Origin: Stropharia rugosoannulata | Lineage: Eukaryota > Basidiomycota > Agaricomycetes > Agaricales > Strophariaceae | Length of the DNA: 64,000 bases | Assembly: GCA_028532985.1 (NCBI GenBank) | Contig: JANCIK010000011.1 | Span: 2,232,001-2,296,000 of the forward strand | Reading direction: 5' to 3' | In this document: positions 12,901 through 24,935 of the stretch, piece after piece | Numbering within the stretch: the stretch's first letter is position 1 | How the letters are laid out: each line of letters opens with the position of its first letter | The notes under the pieces: model-generated | Database searches by the model: none | Seen by the model: the letters and a program-made list of their open reading frames with translations, nothing else | Told to the model about the DNA's origin: nothing | Translations under genes and position numbers: made by a program

Positions 12901-13264
12901 AGCCAGATCCATGCTCAACGAGGAAGGCTCCACATATTTCAGGAAAACTGCCGCCAATTATCCAGCATATCATCCAGCAGCTACTTTGATGTATTTGGGC
13001 GGTATTATTGTTGAGGGACTGGTATACTGTTGCAGCGGAGAGCATACAAAAGGACTTGACGCATTGGCGGCATTTTCAGAATATATAAAGAGTCAAATAT
13101 CTGACTTTGGGACGGATTTCGTCCCACTTATTCGAAAATGGCTGGAAGCAGAGCAAAAGCGCGGCAAATGGAGGCTAATTGAAACGTCTGCAAGGGCAAC
13201 TTTGCAATGCAATCACATGGACCAGATTCTCAGCGGAAATTGGGCAGAAATAGCAGGGTTGTGA
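9977..13264 (+). CDS. STAND-type N-terminal helical domain plus TPR-like repeats, no NTPase
   Basis: Exons are 9977-10075, 10138-10280, 10358-10505 and 10556-13264, giving 1,032 aa. Residues 1 to about 150 start MDPLTATLAIISLA and form amphipathic helices (KDIVELAQQLRDAF, ARQLAQDVLEFSQD). They resemble the fungal N-terminal domain of STAND/NLR-like proteins and the MLKL-like four-helix bundle. No P-loop or Walker B motif follows. Instead, from about residue 230 to the end there are repeated helix pairs of TPR character: YEEALICLREGEDLA, YFFHLAEVHRRKGRI with AIGAAQNALAQYSG, YQPALLEG-type pairs, RFQEALETCYNIKAM and SEDALAQILAARKKG. STAND relatives in fungi act in non-self recognition and cell death, but for this gene that role is inference. 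Two broken relatives lie at 24936-26400 and 33422-33911. It faces the lactonase at 15133-16452 tail to tail. It could also be a simple TPR scaffold. Confidence 0.75.
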
Positions 13265-15132
13265 TGAGAAGTACTGCAATGTCTATTTGACCGTAGCCGC
13301 AGTAAACATATTATACATAACGGATGGAATAGAAGGTCATACCTGTATTTTCCCCTGCTTTGATGTATTCCCAACTAGAGTACCATGCGTTACACGTTGA
13401 TTCAGAAGCCTCGCGGTGAGTGCAGTGTCTGAGCAGGGTCGACGCGTTCATCCATCTAAACTTGTCACCCCCGACGTCCCGTTTGCGGAAACTCACTTTC
13501 CCCGCCAAAATGACGCATACAGGTGGCAGAAGTGGGTATATCTGTTGTATGGGGCGCCTGTGCTTTGAAGAGGACAAAAGAAGACGGGAATGTCAGTGCA
13601 GAAGGGGATGGGACCCAGTCGAAGTTGAATCTTGACACCTATATGCTCTGTAAGTACCGCATAAGCAGATAGTCTCTCTGTGGATCCAGTTCCGAGCCCC
13701 ACTGCACCATTGAATGTCAAAAAAGATTGCTGTCGTGGACATGTGGGACGCTCAAATTGGCGCATGGTGTCCCATGTCCCCGGGAGCTGCACTGCGTTTT
13801 GCTCGTCGGAAGCACGTAGTCAGGTAGGACAGGGTGGCTGTATGTGCTTTCATGCGATACATAGGCATCTGAGGGGAGTTCAGGAAGGCAAACTTTCCAG
13901 GGCCGAAGAAGGTGTAGAGGTATGGTGAGAGAAGGGGAGGCCTGGATGTAGTCCAACAAGTCGAGAGAAAAGTCCTCTGTGAGAATAATTGGGAGGTGAG
14001 CATGTCCGTGACGAGGTGACAACTGTCGAGGACAGGTGGCCACGGATGACTACTTGGTTAGCGAGTAAGGAACGCTGATGTAGTAAGTAGTACATGTCGG
14101 ATGCTGCATTCAAGATGTCTGGGTGAACGGTCGACACTGAATCCTAAGGGCAAGGAGTTTCAACACCGACAACGCGATTCCATTTTACGGGGACCGAGTT
14201 GATGAGGCTGGGGTATTCTGCGAGTCGTTGCTAGCTTGACCAGGTAATGCATACATATATGCCGATGTGATGTTCGAAATTCCCATCAGAAAGGACATAC
14301 AAGCAAGGCAGAATGAAATGACGAGGGAAGTCCATACATGAAGTGGAAGGAACGCTCAGGCTATGGATCGACTTGAAGGGCCAGCCGCAGGGTTGATTTT
14401 TCATATTCCGTCTACCAGGGAAAAGGAGACTAGGAAATGGCATTTTTGTGTTAGAGAACGGTGCCGTTTTCCTGCCTTCCTTGATGTCGTCAGACTGGCG
14501 TCAGTTCCCGTACAGCACCTTTCGAGTGTATATAGGCATCTTCTTGGTATCTTCCTTGGTATCTTCGTGCATAAAAGTGGTATCAGAGGACAGCTAGAGT
14601 GCACTGCTCAGAAGCCCAGCTAAATAACCCTGATAATGGTTGAAGGCAGAGATTTTCTGGATGATCAATAGGCTGCCTTTCTGATTGTTAATTCATGAAC
14701 TTTACAGTCTGAAAATGTCAAGTATTCGCAAGATCCATGTCGCAAGGCGTCCGGTAAGAGACTGAAAGAGGTAGGCCTATGAGGATGCGTTCATGACCGT
14801 CATCCCGCATATACCAGCGAAGTATATGTTCTTTACAGTGTTCACGGGCTGGATCTGTTAAGAGCAAGTAACATTTGAAGGCATGCGGCATCAATGCGGC
14901 ATCCTGGGAAATTACCTATCTCGGGCCGTGCTTTGCCGCCCCCGCAGCCCCAGTACTTAAGCCCAAAGTAGAGTCAAGCCGCACACAAACCCAAAACAAC
15001 TAACTACTGAGCGCTGCAAGAGCGCTCAGCTACTATTCAAGCCACCTTGAAATATATAAAATTAACTTTATATTCTAAAGTACTACGCTCAGAGCGAGTC
15101 TGTTTTTCATGTTTGATCCAATGGTAAATTAC
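13265..15132. other. Interval between TPR gene and lactonase, with unassigned open frames
   Basis: Several open frames of 70-110 codons overlap on the minus strand between 13311 and 14604. One near 14231-14443 has a run with FPGRRNMKNQPCG and later YVLSDGNFEHH. They could be exons of an unknown minus-strand gene or a decayed one. I could not chain them through convincing splice sites and recognise no family. From 14640 to 15130 I see nothing. Confidence 0.3.
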
Positions 15133-16452
15133 TTAGAGCCAGACAAAGCTGGTCCTCGTAGGAATATCCAAGTTCCTCGCGACCTCGACCAAGTTCCTAC
15201 CGCCCTCGGTACGACGGTATACAACTACACCAGCAGTGCCGGCAACACCACCGGCGATGAGGTACTCCTCGCCTCCGGGGACGCTCGAGTTCTCGCCGAT
15301 CTCCATGCCGCGAATCTGGTCTAGACCGGTGAACACCTGGTTGACAAGGACGAGGCGCTCGGTTCTCAGTCCCTGGTCGACATGCTCGAAGATCGCAATG
15401 CTGTCGCCCTCGGGCATCTGCGTGCCAGTGTTGCGGTTCGAGACGTAGATGTACGGGGTCGGGAAGAGCGCAGAGGGGGGCGGGATGAGAATCTCAGCAG
15501 CGGCCCACAGCGCGCCTGGGGCAGTGATGTTCGGGATGATGGACACGGTGTCGAATATCGTCGAGGTGCCGTTGGGCGCGCGGGGAAGGGTCTGCACGGA
15601 GAGCGTTGACGCGAGCTCGTGGATGCAGAATAGGCGGTTGTTGTAGAACGCGATGTGCCTCGGTCCGCTTCCCGTGGGCTGGGGGAGGTTGCCTTGAATG
15701 AAGTATGCCCCGGTCCGCTTGTTCTGCTTCAACCGCCAGATCTGGTCCGCGCCCTAAGTAAGAAGTCAGCACCCCAACCCAAAAAAATAGCGACTGCTAA
15801 AGCTAAACATAAAAGAACGCCTTGCAATAGAAAACTATACGCAAATGAATCACCGGGTAATGTTCGGTGACGTAGGCGCATTCCCCATGAAGGCAAGCGA
15901 AGAGAAGAAAGCAAAACTCACCAAATCAGGTACTAGAACCTCGTCACCCAGCTCGAGAGCCATGTGTGGGTGGGACACGCCACCCGCGGGGGGCGGGAAG
16001 GTGATCACTGGCGCAGCGTTGTTGAACTGGGTGCCCTTTGCGCTCGTGGGGATGATACGTCCATTGCCGGTGTTATAATTCATTATAGCCACTGACCCCG
16101 TGGACAACGCGACTGTGAATGCAGGCGAGTCACCGTCCGAAGGCACAGTGTCGAGGGGCGCCGACAAGGAAGCGTTGGGAGTGATGGCGAACGATTGCAG
16201 AGCGCCAGCCGTGTTTTCGTTCACGGCACTGTTGCACGCGAGAGCATATAGTCAGTGATTGACGCCCATGTACATAGCCGCATTGAACACTCACTAGAGC
16301 AGGGAACGGTTAGTCGGGTGCAGGGTGATCCAAGACGGGTTGGCGCCAGTTGGAGACGTGCCGAGCAGGCTGAGGGACGAGTTGTCCGTGTTCAAGAGAT
16401 AGGTGGCGACGAACACGTCATATCCTCCCGCAAGAATTTTGAATGCGACCAT
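15133..16452 (-). CDS. Beta-propeller lactonase (carboxymuconate cyclase/6-phosphogluconolactonase-like), copy A
   Basis: Exons on the minus strand are 16452-16295, 16228-15922 and 15753-15133 (158, 307 and 621 nt), giving 361 aa. The first junction splits a tyrosine codon in LLYAVNEN, a conserved blade motif of the fungal lactonase family (PF10282 type, seven-bladed propeller). Other visible signatures are NPSWITLHP, SHPHMALELGDEVLVPDLGADQIW, split here by an intron after PDL, then PRHIAFYN, YIYVSNRN and YLIAGG near the end. No signal peptide is seen, so a cytosolic enzyme is likely. Family members hydrolyse or form sugar or aromatic lactones; the substrate cannot be told. A near-identical second copy lies at 31806-33165 in opposite orientation, with exons 1 and 3 of exactly the same length. 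A TATAAAAG lies about 100 bp upstream of the ATG. Confidence 0.88.
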
Positions 16453-17829
16453 TGTGTGCTAGCTCTTCTGGTGGCGACGAAGATGCCAGAGCAGTCCTGA
16501 TGCAAACTAAAGCAGTCCGAAACTGTAATGCCCCAGAGAAGTGCCAGTGGCTTTTATACTCAGACCACCGCACCCCAATCAAATTTTCTTAAATTCGTAG
16601 ATAAGATCGGGGTGACTCTCCATGTGTGCAGAGGTTCCAGCCCAGCAGCATTTGCACAACTCAGGTGGTCGGTTGGGGCAAACGCTCCAGCATCGGCCCA
16701 TGCTGCACAATGGCCAAAAATATAGCGGCACCTGGCAGAACCACGGGAAGAGAGAGAAGCGCGGGGCGGCAGAAGGAGGCAGACAGGAGAGGCCAGAAGA
16801 CAAGCACGCACTGGTCGTCGCACGAGGAGGATGGTAACGTTACCAAGCGGCGAGGTGGGTAGCGCGGACCCCTGGACCGGACCCGCCATTCCGTGGTGAC
16901 GCGCGACGGCGCCGCTTCTCGGGGCGTGAAGAACTTGCGTCATACGGTGCCTTACGAGACTTCAAACTTCAAAGCGCGATAATCACCACCGATATTCATT
17001 TAAAATTGCATCATGCCCTGGGCGCTTCATGCGTATCTGCGCGACAGCGGCCACGACATGATATGTATGTGGGATTCTGTCGAAAATTCGGATCGTCGGA
17101 GATAAGCAAGGAGCGTTATTGGAGGTTATTGCAGCCCAGTAGTCGGAAACAGCGTCGACGACAAGTCGAAGTTATCTCGGACGTATGCAGACCAGATGCG
17201 GCCACTACGTCTAGGTTGCCGCTCCACCCGCACGGTTTATCGAGGCTATTATTCGACGACTCGGAAAAGGGGCGGATATTTGACTGATTGTACTTACATA
17301 CTCGTATGATGTCTTTGATTCAAACAACAAAGCGATATTGAATGAGATGAAGCAATAATGACGACGATGAGCGATGAGCGCCTGAGAGGACAAGCCGGAA
17401 AATGGCGTCGGTAGCCGGGTGCATTCCTCGAAATTGATATCACAATATTATCTGCACAACGACCAGCGATATGACAACTTTCTGCGGCGTGCAAGTAACA
17501 GAGCTATGTATTCAGGAAGGTTCAGGAAGTTCCGTGAGCTGGTTTCGAGAGGTGCACGGATAATCAATCAGAGAAGAACACTAGACCTGCCATGTTGTTC
17601 TGACTAGGACTAACCTAGGATTGGGACGAAGTTAAGATCAAAATAAAAGAACTGAAAAACAAATAGGAAAACAGAGATACCGCCCAACAGTGAGCAAGAA
17701 TTACAGCTCTGCATACATTTTCAATGAAGTCCAGCAGAAGTCGCGACACTCAGCTCTTTAACAAACGTGTGCTCTGCACTTCCTGCCTTTCACCATCCTT
17801 ACATTCGTCCATCCACCACCAGTCCTTCT
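16453..17829. other. Intergenic; promoter of lactonase A and 3' flank of the GH131 gene
   Basis: The first 110 bases carry the TATA box of the lactonase. The remainder has scattered open frames on both strands (for example 16560-16943 and 17006-17287), without splice context or recognisable protein. Nothing else is supported. Confidence 0.4.
16551..16558 (-). promoter_or_regulatory. TATA box of lactonase copy A
   Basis: TATAAAAG on the minus strand, about 100 bases upstream of the ATG at 16452. No equivalent is visible upstream of copy B at 31806, so the two copies may be expressed differently. Confidence 0.6.
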
Positions 17830-19064
17830 TTACAACTTCGCAGGGGGAGCAAGAGTAACACATCCATCAGCACTATCCTCAATAAAGATTCCACCGAAGA
17901 TAAGTCCCTCGTTCAGATTGGACTCCTGGAAGCCCTGGTGTAGGACGTCGATACCAAGGGGGCCAGTCGGGAGCTTGAGCAAGCCAGTGTGGAACTGACC
18001 TCCGCCGGAGTTGTTGTTAAATGTCGGGCCAGCGACGCGTTGCAGGGGCGCAGACCCTCGGGAGTAGTACACGGTCAAAAGGCTGGAAGTGGAACAACAT
18101 TTAAGCATGTTTTATTGAACCCTTACACGGAGTAGCGGCAATAAAGCATACGCACTTCGAAGTCCACCCGAGCGTCACCGCAAAGTTGTGCCACACGTCG
18201 AACTCAAATGGTGTCTGGAAGAACGTCGTCTCTGGGCTGTTCGACTGGCGGCCTGCAAGCCGCAGTGTATGCGGGTCGTGCACCGTCGGATCGAAAGAGT
18301 GGTTGAACGGCGTCCCCGTCAGAAAAGTGATTTCGGACGTGCTGAAATCCGCAGTCTCATGCCACGCAGGCTGGAATATAGATACGTCAGTTTATATATG
18401 ATTAATGTCAGTTAATGCTAGGTAATATAGCCAACGCACATGATACTCGTGCGAAAAGTTCAGCGGCCTTGCTGGGTCGTTCCGTAAAGACCAATGGAAG
18501 GTCGTCGTGCCCTGGACCGTTATATCTGTTCCGTTGTTGGTCGCAGGGATGAGCTCTGACCGCCGGAAGCCGACTTGGGGCTCTGGCGGGTCGCCTCCTG
18601 GCAAAAAGATTGACTGGTCGCTGTAGCATACAAAATAATTGAATGTACACAACATCAGTTAAGGAAAGGTCGGGACATGGAAGCAAAGCGCACTTGATAG
18701 TCACTTCTACGGGTTTCGCATTTTTGGGGATATCAAACTGGTAGAGAGGGTCAGCACGCTTACGCTGGTAACATATATGCGCGCACCATAGATTGCGGAA
18801 CCTTAGGGAACTTAATAATCTCGGCCCAGGTCTGGTCTACACGCCCGGAGTCAAGACTGCGTAATGAGCAACGTAAAGAGCAAAAACCGTACTTTGTCCA
18901 TGGACAAATTGGTGATCGAATATGCTAGAGTTCTTGTCGAAGTCAGGAGGCGTCATCGACTGGGGCACACGTCCATCGAAAAGAATGGTACATTCCCGCG
19001 AAGACGGAGCAGCAAGAGCTGTGTGGACAAGGGTGTAGGAAGCGGCTAGGGCTGCCAGTCTCAT
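17830..19064 (-). CDS. Secreted glycoside hydrolase family 131-type protein
   Basis: Exons on the minus strand are 19064-18893, 18836-18787, 18737-18694, 18620-18440, 18370-18156 and 18082-17830, giving 304 aa. The start MRLAALAASYTLVHTALA is a signal peptide. The mature protein follows the fungal GH131 pattern: CTILFDGRVPQ near the N-terminus, IFLPGGDPPEPQVGFRRSE, then TNNGTDITVQGTTTFHWS, FSHEYH, DVWHNFAVTLGW and LIFGGIFIEDSADG before the end. GH131 enzymes act extracellularly on beta-1,3/1,4-glucans and are common in wood- and litter-decay fungi. The length fits the catalytic domain alone, without a cellulose-binding module. All junctions are GT-AG and in frame, and two exons are short (50 and 44 nt). 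The family call comes from recalled motifs, not from a search. Confidence 0.82.
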
Positions 19065-20650
19065 GGTCGACAGTTGGTTGGGATTTTTTGAATCGAAGAA
19101 CTTTGCTCCAGTTGACCTAGAGAGTTCTTTCCGGTCTTATATCCGATTATTTGGAGCATCCAGCGGTATATCTTGCGTAGGCGGTCCGAATATAAGTCGA
19201 CAGCATTCGCCAGCGCGCCCACCGTGCGCCAGTTCCAATGTCGACATCAGCCACATGACGTTTCTGAGGAAGTTGAGTGGGATAGAATCGCAGAAACTGA
19301 CGTGGCAGGCATGCTGCGCGTACGTATTATAGTCATTTTTCTCAAGCTTGTTCCACAAAGAATGATCAAGAAAGAACTAAGCGCTGTAAATATTGTAATA
19401 GGAGAAGGTTGGGAGCAAGTTAGGAGAAGGCAAAACGCTGATTCGGTGCTCCGCGGAAACGTCCGGCGCCTTTCAATCTCCGCTGGGCCCTTGTTTTTTT
19501 ACTTATTCTGGTCGTTACATTCCCTACCATTGAAATTTGAACGTTGAATGTCGCCAACTAATTCCACATGTCCTCATTTCAAGTTTGCTCTCCCAGACGC
19601 AGCACTTAACTTCTGTCTATCCCATTCCTGCTCTAAGTTGGGGGAGAGCCGAGTTTGCATGCTCCAGAAACATGGCAAGGTCGCTACTGGGCCAGAACAA
19701 CTAAAGTCGTCGCTAGAGCAGCCATGGCGCATCAATATGTTACTGTACCTTTTGTTAGAGGAAAGAATATGAAAAGAAACCGTTACATGGCTGAAAAGGG
19801 CCTGTGTGAAAGTAGTTGGCATTTTGACGAGTCCCCGGTGCATTGCATGATGGTGTGTGCTTAATAGGCAAGCCTGATTCAACTTATGTGGATCATTCTG
19901 AATCATATTCTATCTGCAGGTGCGAACGCTCTTGTATAAAGTCTAATTATCATTTTAAGCAAGGCGCGAAAGTCTTGAATTCAAAACTCGAAAATGACAG
20001 GTATTCATACAATGCACCCACCTTGGCGCGGTACGGCGGTAGGTGTTCGTCCAGCGCAAGCCACGAGTAACTCCACTGAGTCTTGACTGAGTTTAAGCTT
20101 TCATTGAAAAGTCTATACGTCCGTACATTCAAGGGCACCGATATAGACTGCCATAGAGCAAGCATAGAACTAGACTTGCTAAATAAATGGGTAAAAGATA
20201 TTTAACTTAGAAAAATCACTATCTGTATAATGATGTCTGTATTTACTGACTCCCTTGAGAAAAATGCTCGAACAGTATTATATTAGTGGGAGCTTTGGAC
20301 CTGTGTCACCTAAAGACCCGCGTGCAAAGAGAGCTTGGTAGCTTCTGCTGCAATTCTGCTGCATACTCACAAGAGACACATTATAGGCTAGGATATGTAT
20401 ATGTATTATGGTAAGAAATTTGAATGCTTTATTAAAGAGAGGAGGTGGAGTACTCTTCTGTGCAGCAAAACGACGAAAGACCAGACATCCCGTAAACGCA
20501 CGCGGCGAAACAACGGCGGAACGTGCCGGCGGACTTTGAAAATTTCGTCCCGTCTTTCATTTGTGATTTGCTAGCCGCGGTCGACGACGGCGACGACGAG
20601 GGGTAGTAGCTCGCATATCCCGAACAGTGGAGCCACTCCACTAAGCCAAA
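19065..20650. other. Intergenic, no gene recognised
   Basis: About 1.6 kb between divergently transcribed genes (GH131 to the left, uS4m to the right). It should hold both promoters. I see no clear TATA box and no conserved open frame. Confidence 0.4.
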
Positions 20651-22131
20651 ATGCGCAACAATAACGTGCTCAACCTTCGGCGCTCGCTGCCATGCATGGT
20701 GTGTCCTTCGCTACACTGTGTACCCTGCACCCCGTCACAGCCCACTTACCTCTCACTGTGACACGTAGAGCTGGCACCCTAAGAACCTTTACAACCTCTG
20801 GAAGCGTACCGTAGGCCCTCGCGCCGAAGACCTCACCTTCAAAGTGACGAACGAGGAGACCGTCTTCCAGCAGCGGTGGAAATCCAAGGCTGCTGTACGC
20901 GCCTACCACGGCGACTTTATTCCCGAGAAGGTCTTCAAGCGTTGGTACCTGCCCGCGACGCTTCCGGATGTGCGCCCGCGCCGTGCCGTGTTTTCTTCTG
21001 CGAACCCGAATGACGACAAGGAAGACCTTGAGGTGTACGCGCAACGCAAGCTGCAGGCACGGCAGCGGGAAAAGGCCCTGGAGGAAGAAATAGAAGAGAA
21101 GGGAATGGCTCCCGTCGGCTCGCTCATGTTCGTCGAGGTTGAGCGCCGCTTGGACGTATTCCTTTTCCGGTGCTGTTTCGTGCACAGCGTGTACGAGGCG
21201 CGCCGACTGATTATTCATGGTTATGTGAAGCTCAACGGGCGCAAGGTGAGTCTATCTCCGAGTATCGTTGTTTTCTCGTTAAAGTACTGCATGGTATGGT
21301 AACCTATATCTGACGCGCTTTTTTCTGTAGCACTCGCGTGCAAACACGAGACTTGCCCCAGGCGACCTTGTCTCCGTTGACCCCGACGCGATGCGCTTCT
21401 TCAAGCCGCCACATGGCCCAATGGACGACATCTCTGCCCCTGACTCCGAGCGAAAAAACATTAAACCCACCCAAATCAAAACTGCAGAAGAGGTTGCTTT
21501 GGAAAAGGTTGAGGCGGCTGTAGCGGAGGCCGAGGCTGAGGGAGCTGCAGCAGGAGAAGGAGAAGCGTCCACGCAAGCAGCGCACGCATCAACCACAGCT
21601 GAGCAGAAACAACCCCAAAATGCAGAATCAGTGACGCCAAAGAATAAGAACAAGGCTCTCACGCCGTTCTACCTTCCTCAGTATGCTTCGCCGTGGCTGC
21701 ACATCCCCGCATATATCGAGGTGTCGTTCAAAACCTGCTCGGCCGTATACGTGCGCCATCCTACTGCACGCCCGGGGTACTCTGAAATCCCGACGCCTTA
21801 CGACGCGGATGGTGCGCTGGTGCGATACGCGTGGGAGTGGTACATGCAGCGCAGGCCGCGCATGCGCTCCACAAGCCAGATGAAGGAAGGCCCAGAAGAC
21901 AGGGTTATCACCGTTTCACAGGCCTTGCATCGCGACTGGACGCGGACCATTGATCCGGGCTGGACGATTGAGGGTGGAATGCGCGAGACAGAGGAGGGTC
22001 GGAAGGCGTTCCAGGAGAGGAGCAAGCTGCGGGCGAAGGAGGCGGCGAAGCAGAAGGCAGAAAAGCAGAAGCGAGCTCTGTCAATGCAGAAGGCTGCCGA
22101 AGGGCGAACAGCGAAGCCTCACATAAATTAA
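20651..22131 (+). CDS. NAM9: Mitochondrial small-subunit ribosomal protein uS4m
   Basis: Exons are 20651-20698, 20769-21245 and 21331-22131, giving 441 aa. The first exon ([16 protein letters not shown]) joins in frame to [13 protein letters not shown]. This Asn-Leu-Tyr-Asn-Leu-Trp region is typical of fungal mitochondrial S4. An S4 RNA-binding domain lies at about residues 120-195: [15 protein letters not shown], then [16 protein letters not shown] and, after the second intron, [15 protein letters not shown] basic coiled stretch follows ([14 protein letters not shown] near the end). uS4m binds the small-subunit rRNA and nucleates assembly of the mitoribosome. A Glu/Ala-rich insertion around 21490-21600 is low complexity. 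The symbol follows the yeast ortholog. No odd codon use or breaks are seen. Confidence 0.9.
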
Positions 22132-22429
22132 AGGTTGTGGTGAAAAGTGTATTCCCATCCTGTTTGGTATATATCTTATTAATTGGCATACCGTTCACAG
22201 CTTTGTTGACACTAAGTAGGGGATCATAGTAAAGGATTAAATGACAAGGTCAAGCATATCTGCTGGTATAACTGATGGTTATAACGGTGACTCGAAATCT
22301 TTAGTATTAATCATGAAGATGATACTGTTAGACTCCGCAGCTTAAGCCTTACTACGACGTGGATTTTATGACCCGCCCTTTAGTACTTTAACAGGTGCGA
22401 ACTTTCACCATGGATTTAGATTACTGGAT

Positions 22430-24288
22430 TCAAGCCGAAGATTTCGGCAACCCAAACTCGATGATACTCGTTTCCCCTAAATCCCAAAGCTTGACAAATA
22501 CGAGGTCCGCTCTGTCACCCATAGCTAGATAGCCCTGTAGACTATGCTCAGCGCTGTTGTTCATAAGCATCATGTTAATGTCCAAGTTGTACGGCCGCAG
22601 GCGACCCACACCGTAGTTGGGCAGTAGGGGTTCAGGTGCTTTCTTGAAGATATATCTGTCGTCTGATGAAGCTGTAATGTCCTGCAAAATATGTTCATCT
22701 GAATGCAGTTGTGCGTCAGTGCTTGTCAAGATTAATATGAAAGAAGACGATTCACGGATAAGAATTCGGCTATGAGGGGCCATTGCATTACGAACGTTGG
22801 CAAGAATTTTGACAGCTAGGTCGTCGTCCCAATCATGACTACGCCAGATGGTATGTTAAAAGAGCCCAGCAGAGCTGACAATACAACTTACAGGATATTT
22901 TTCAACTGTACAAGAAAATATTAGAATTTGATACTTTGAAAGGACATGCAACCCACATAATATATGTCAGCTCCGGGGATAGGGGACTCGGCAAAGAAGT
23001 CAATAGGCTGGAATGAGACTCGACCTTCCTCTATCGCTTCAGGACATTCATGTGGCCATAGTTTTTCCTTTGCTTCAACCATTCGCTCTGGCTGATCTTG
23101 AAGGAAAAGTTTTAAGGAAGGATGTTGCTTCGCCAAGTGTATTGTTTGAGCGCCAATGCCACTTCCAACGTCTACCACAGTCGTGCCTTGAGGTAGATCT
23201 TGCCATGGGAACTCTAACGTACTACGATGTAAACATGCGCACGGATGTTAAAAGACGCCAGAGATACCCGTTGCAACAGACCCAGCTTCGATTATCGCAC
23301 CCCAGGCGACCATGGCCATACTGAACCGAGCACCGAGTTTCGCTCCTGCTGGAGAATCCTGGGGAAAATGAAATGAAGAAACTTTATGCTTGTATCTAGT
23401 ACGCTAGTCGTACCTGGCCACCGTAATACTCGAATAAACTCTTGTTGTAACCAGTGCTCTTGTTGAATGCCGTGTGGTTGGGCGAAAACGAATGTCCCCA
23501 ATCTTTATCTTCTAGGACATCATTAAATCGGGTGGTCGCTCCCAAGACTTCTTGTGTACTTGACGCAAAAATGTCAGTAATTATTTATTACAAAGCGACA
23601 AGTGCTGACTTGTATAAAATAAGCTCGGATAGTCCAGGTGAGCGGAGGAGCGCAATGCTAAGTCTGTTATTGACGAAGACACCCTCTGACACTGAGATTG
23701 AATGTGACGTTGAATGGAACAGGAAGTCAATGATACTTTGTTGCTCTCACCTTCGCGGAAAACATGTTTAGTTGCCAGAAGTCTCATGATTCTTTCGATC
23801 TTGTTTTGGTTCAAGCCCGTGCGTTTTGCAATCTCGGAAACATGGACCCCCTTCTCTGGCTGTTCTTCCACTATGGCTGCAACATTATGCCTGACTACGA
23901 TGTCCAGGCAAGCTGGTTCCGTTATCTGCGTACCATAGTTAAATCTAATACGAGTCTGCATATATCCAGATTGCATACCACAACGGCTTTCTTTGGATAC
24001 GAGTTAGCTCTAAGAATATATCATAGTCAGAAGGACAACACATACCGTATAGAGGGTATGACTAGGTCGTGCTACAGTGGCGACGAGCTGGGCGCAAGCT
24101 CCTTCTATCGTCTGTATTGCTACTCTCAGGTCCATACTATCGTATGAGATGTCGAAAGGATGTGGCTCAGTGTCGTCCAGAGACGGTACATAGGGTTTGG
24201 ATGTTCTAGCAAAGTGGGCTTCAACGGTCTTCGTTGCGTCTGCGATGAGAGAAACCAGTGCGGAAAGTTGACCATGTGAGGCAGACAT
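22430..24288 (-). CDS. SAM-dependent O-methyltransferase (COMT/PF00891 type)
   Basis: Exons on the minus strand are 24288-24046, 23955-23751, 23691-23610, 23558-23414, 23358-23268, 23213-22957, 22905-22892 (14 nt) and 22838-22430, giving 481 aa. The N-terminal dimerisation part has the winged-helix pattern GVHVSEIAKRTGL and IERIMRLLATKHVFRE, then VFVNNRLSIALL. The SAM-binding motif I is VVDVGSGIGAQT, with the acidic residue LQDQPE about 30 aa further on. The catalytic region KNILHDWDDDLAVKIL has the His-Asp pair of this family and is built across the 14-nt exon. These enzymes methylate phenolic or polyketide hydroxyls, and the substrate is unknown. No other biosynthetic gene lies next to it. 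A scrap of its C-terminal coding sequence recurs at 24845-24926. Confidence 0.87.
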
Positions 24289-24844
24289 TTTCGTTCCAGG
24301 ACCTTGCCACAACTTGAAGTTGGTAGAGAGACACAAAGGAGATATTAACAGGATATTAAGGCTAGGGAGTGGGAGGAACTCCGTATTTACGAAGGCACTT
24401 GAAATAGCTCCCCACGGCTCATATCAACTTCTAGTCTGTATTAGTTCTTCAAACTGACTTAATGAACCCTGCAGTAGTAAGGGCGTAAGCCATGAGGCCT
24501 GAGGCTCGGCACGGACTTACAAATTTCAAACTCATCGTGGGATGATGAACTTGGTCACTCTTCTTCTGGTTTTAATTCTTAGCTAAGTAATCACTTTGCG
24601 ATGGCCAGAGTACTATAAGCAAGTAAACCTCTCTGGAAGGGATTATAAGGCTTTGTTGAGTTATGGAGATATATTTCTACCAACAAGCGCCCGTTTTCAA
24701 CTCGGTGATCAACTTAACAACCGGAAACTAACATAAGCGGCGCCACGTCTAACCAGCGCGCCTGCGCCATGTTTCTGGTTTACATCTACGCAGTGGACTC
24801 TAGAATCCCCAACTCTACTAGTCCTGGAGTCTGTGTTGTGCGCT
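24289..24844. other. Upstream region of the O-methyltransferase
   Basis: No gene is recognised. This stretch separates the O-methyltransferase start from the decayed fragments at 24.85-26.4 kb. Confidence 0.4.
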
Positions 24845-24926
24845 ATTCGTCATGAGCATCATGCTGATATCTAAGTTTGATCTAAGTTGTACGGACGGAG
24901 GCGACCTTCATAGTTGGGATCAGGTT
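24845..24926 (-). pseudogene. Fragment of an O-methyltransferase gene
   Basis: This stretch aligns by eye to 22552-22620 in the intact O-methyltransferase, in the same orientation, including GAGCATCATG versus AAGCATCATG, TTGTACGGACGGAGGCGACC versus TTGTACGGCCGCAGGCGACC, and TAGTTGGG. It corresponds to the residues around PNYGVGRLRPYNLDIN. An extra TTTGATCTAAG makes a small internal duplication. No flanking exons are found, so it is a remnant of a duplicated copy. Confidence 0.7.
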
Positions 24927-24935
24927 TATTAGCAT

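Noticed and set aside
13311..14604. Overlapping minus-strand frames as a possible gene between the TPR gene and lactonase A
   Set aside because: The frames could not be chained with in-frame splice sites and no domain was recognised; reported only as an unassigned interval.
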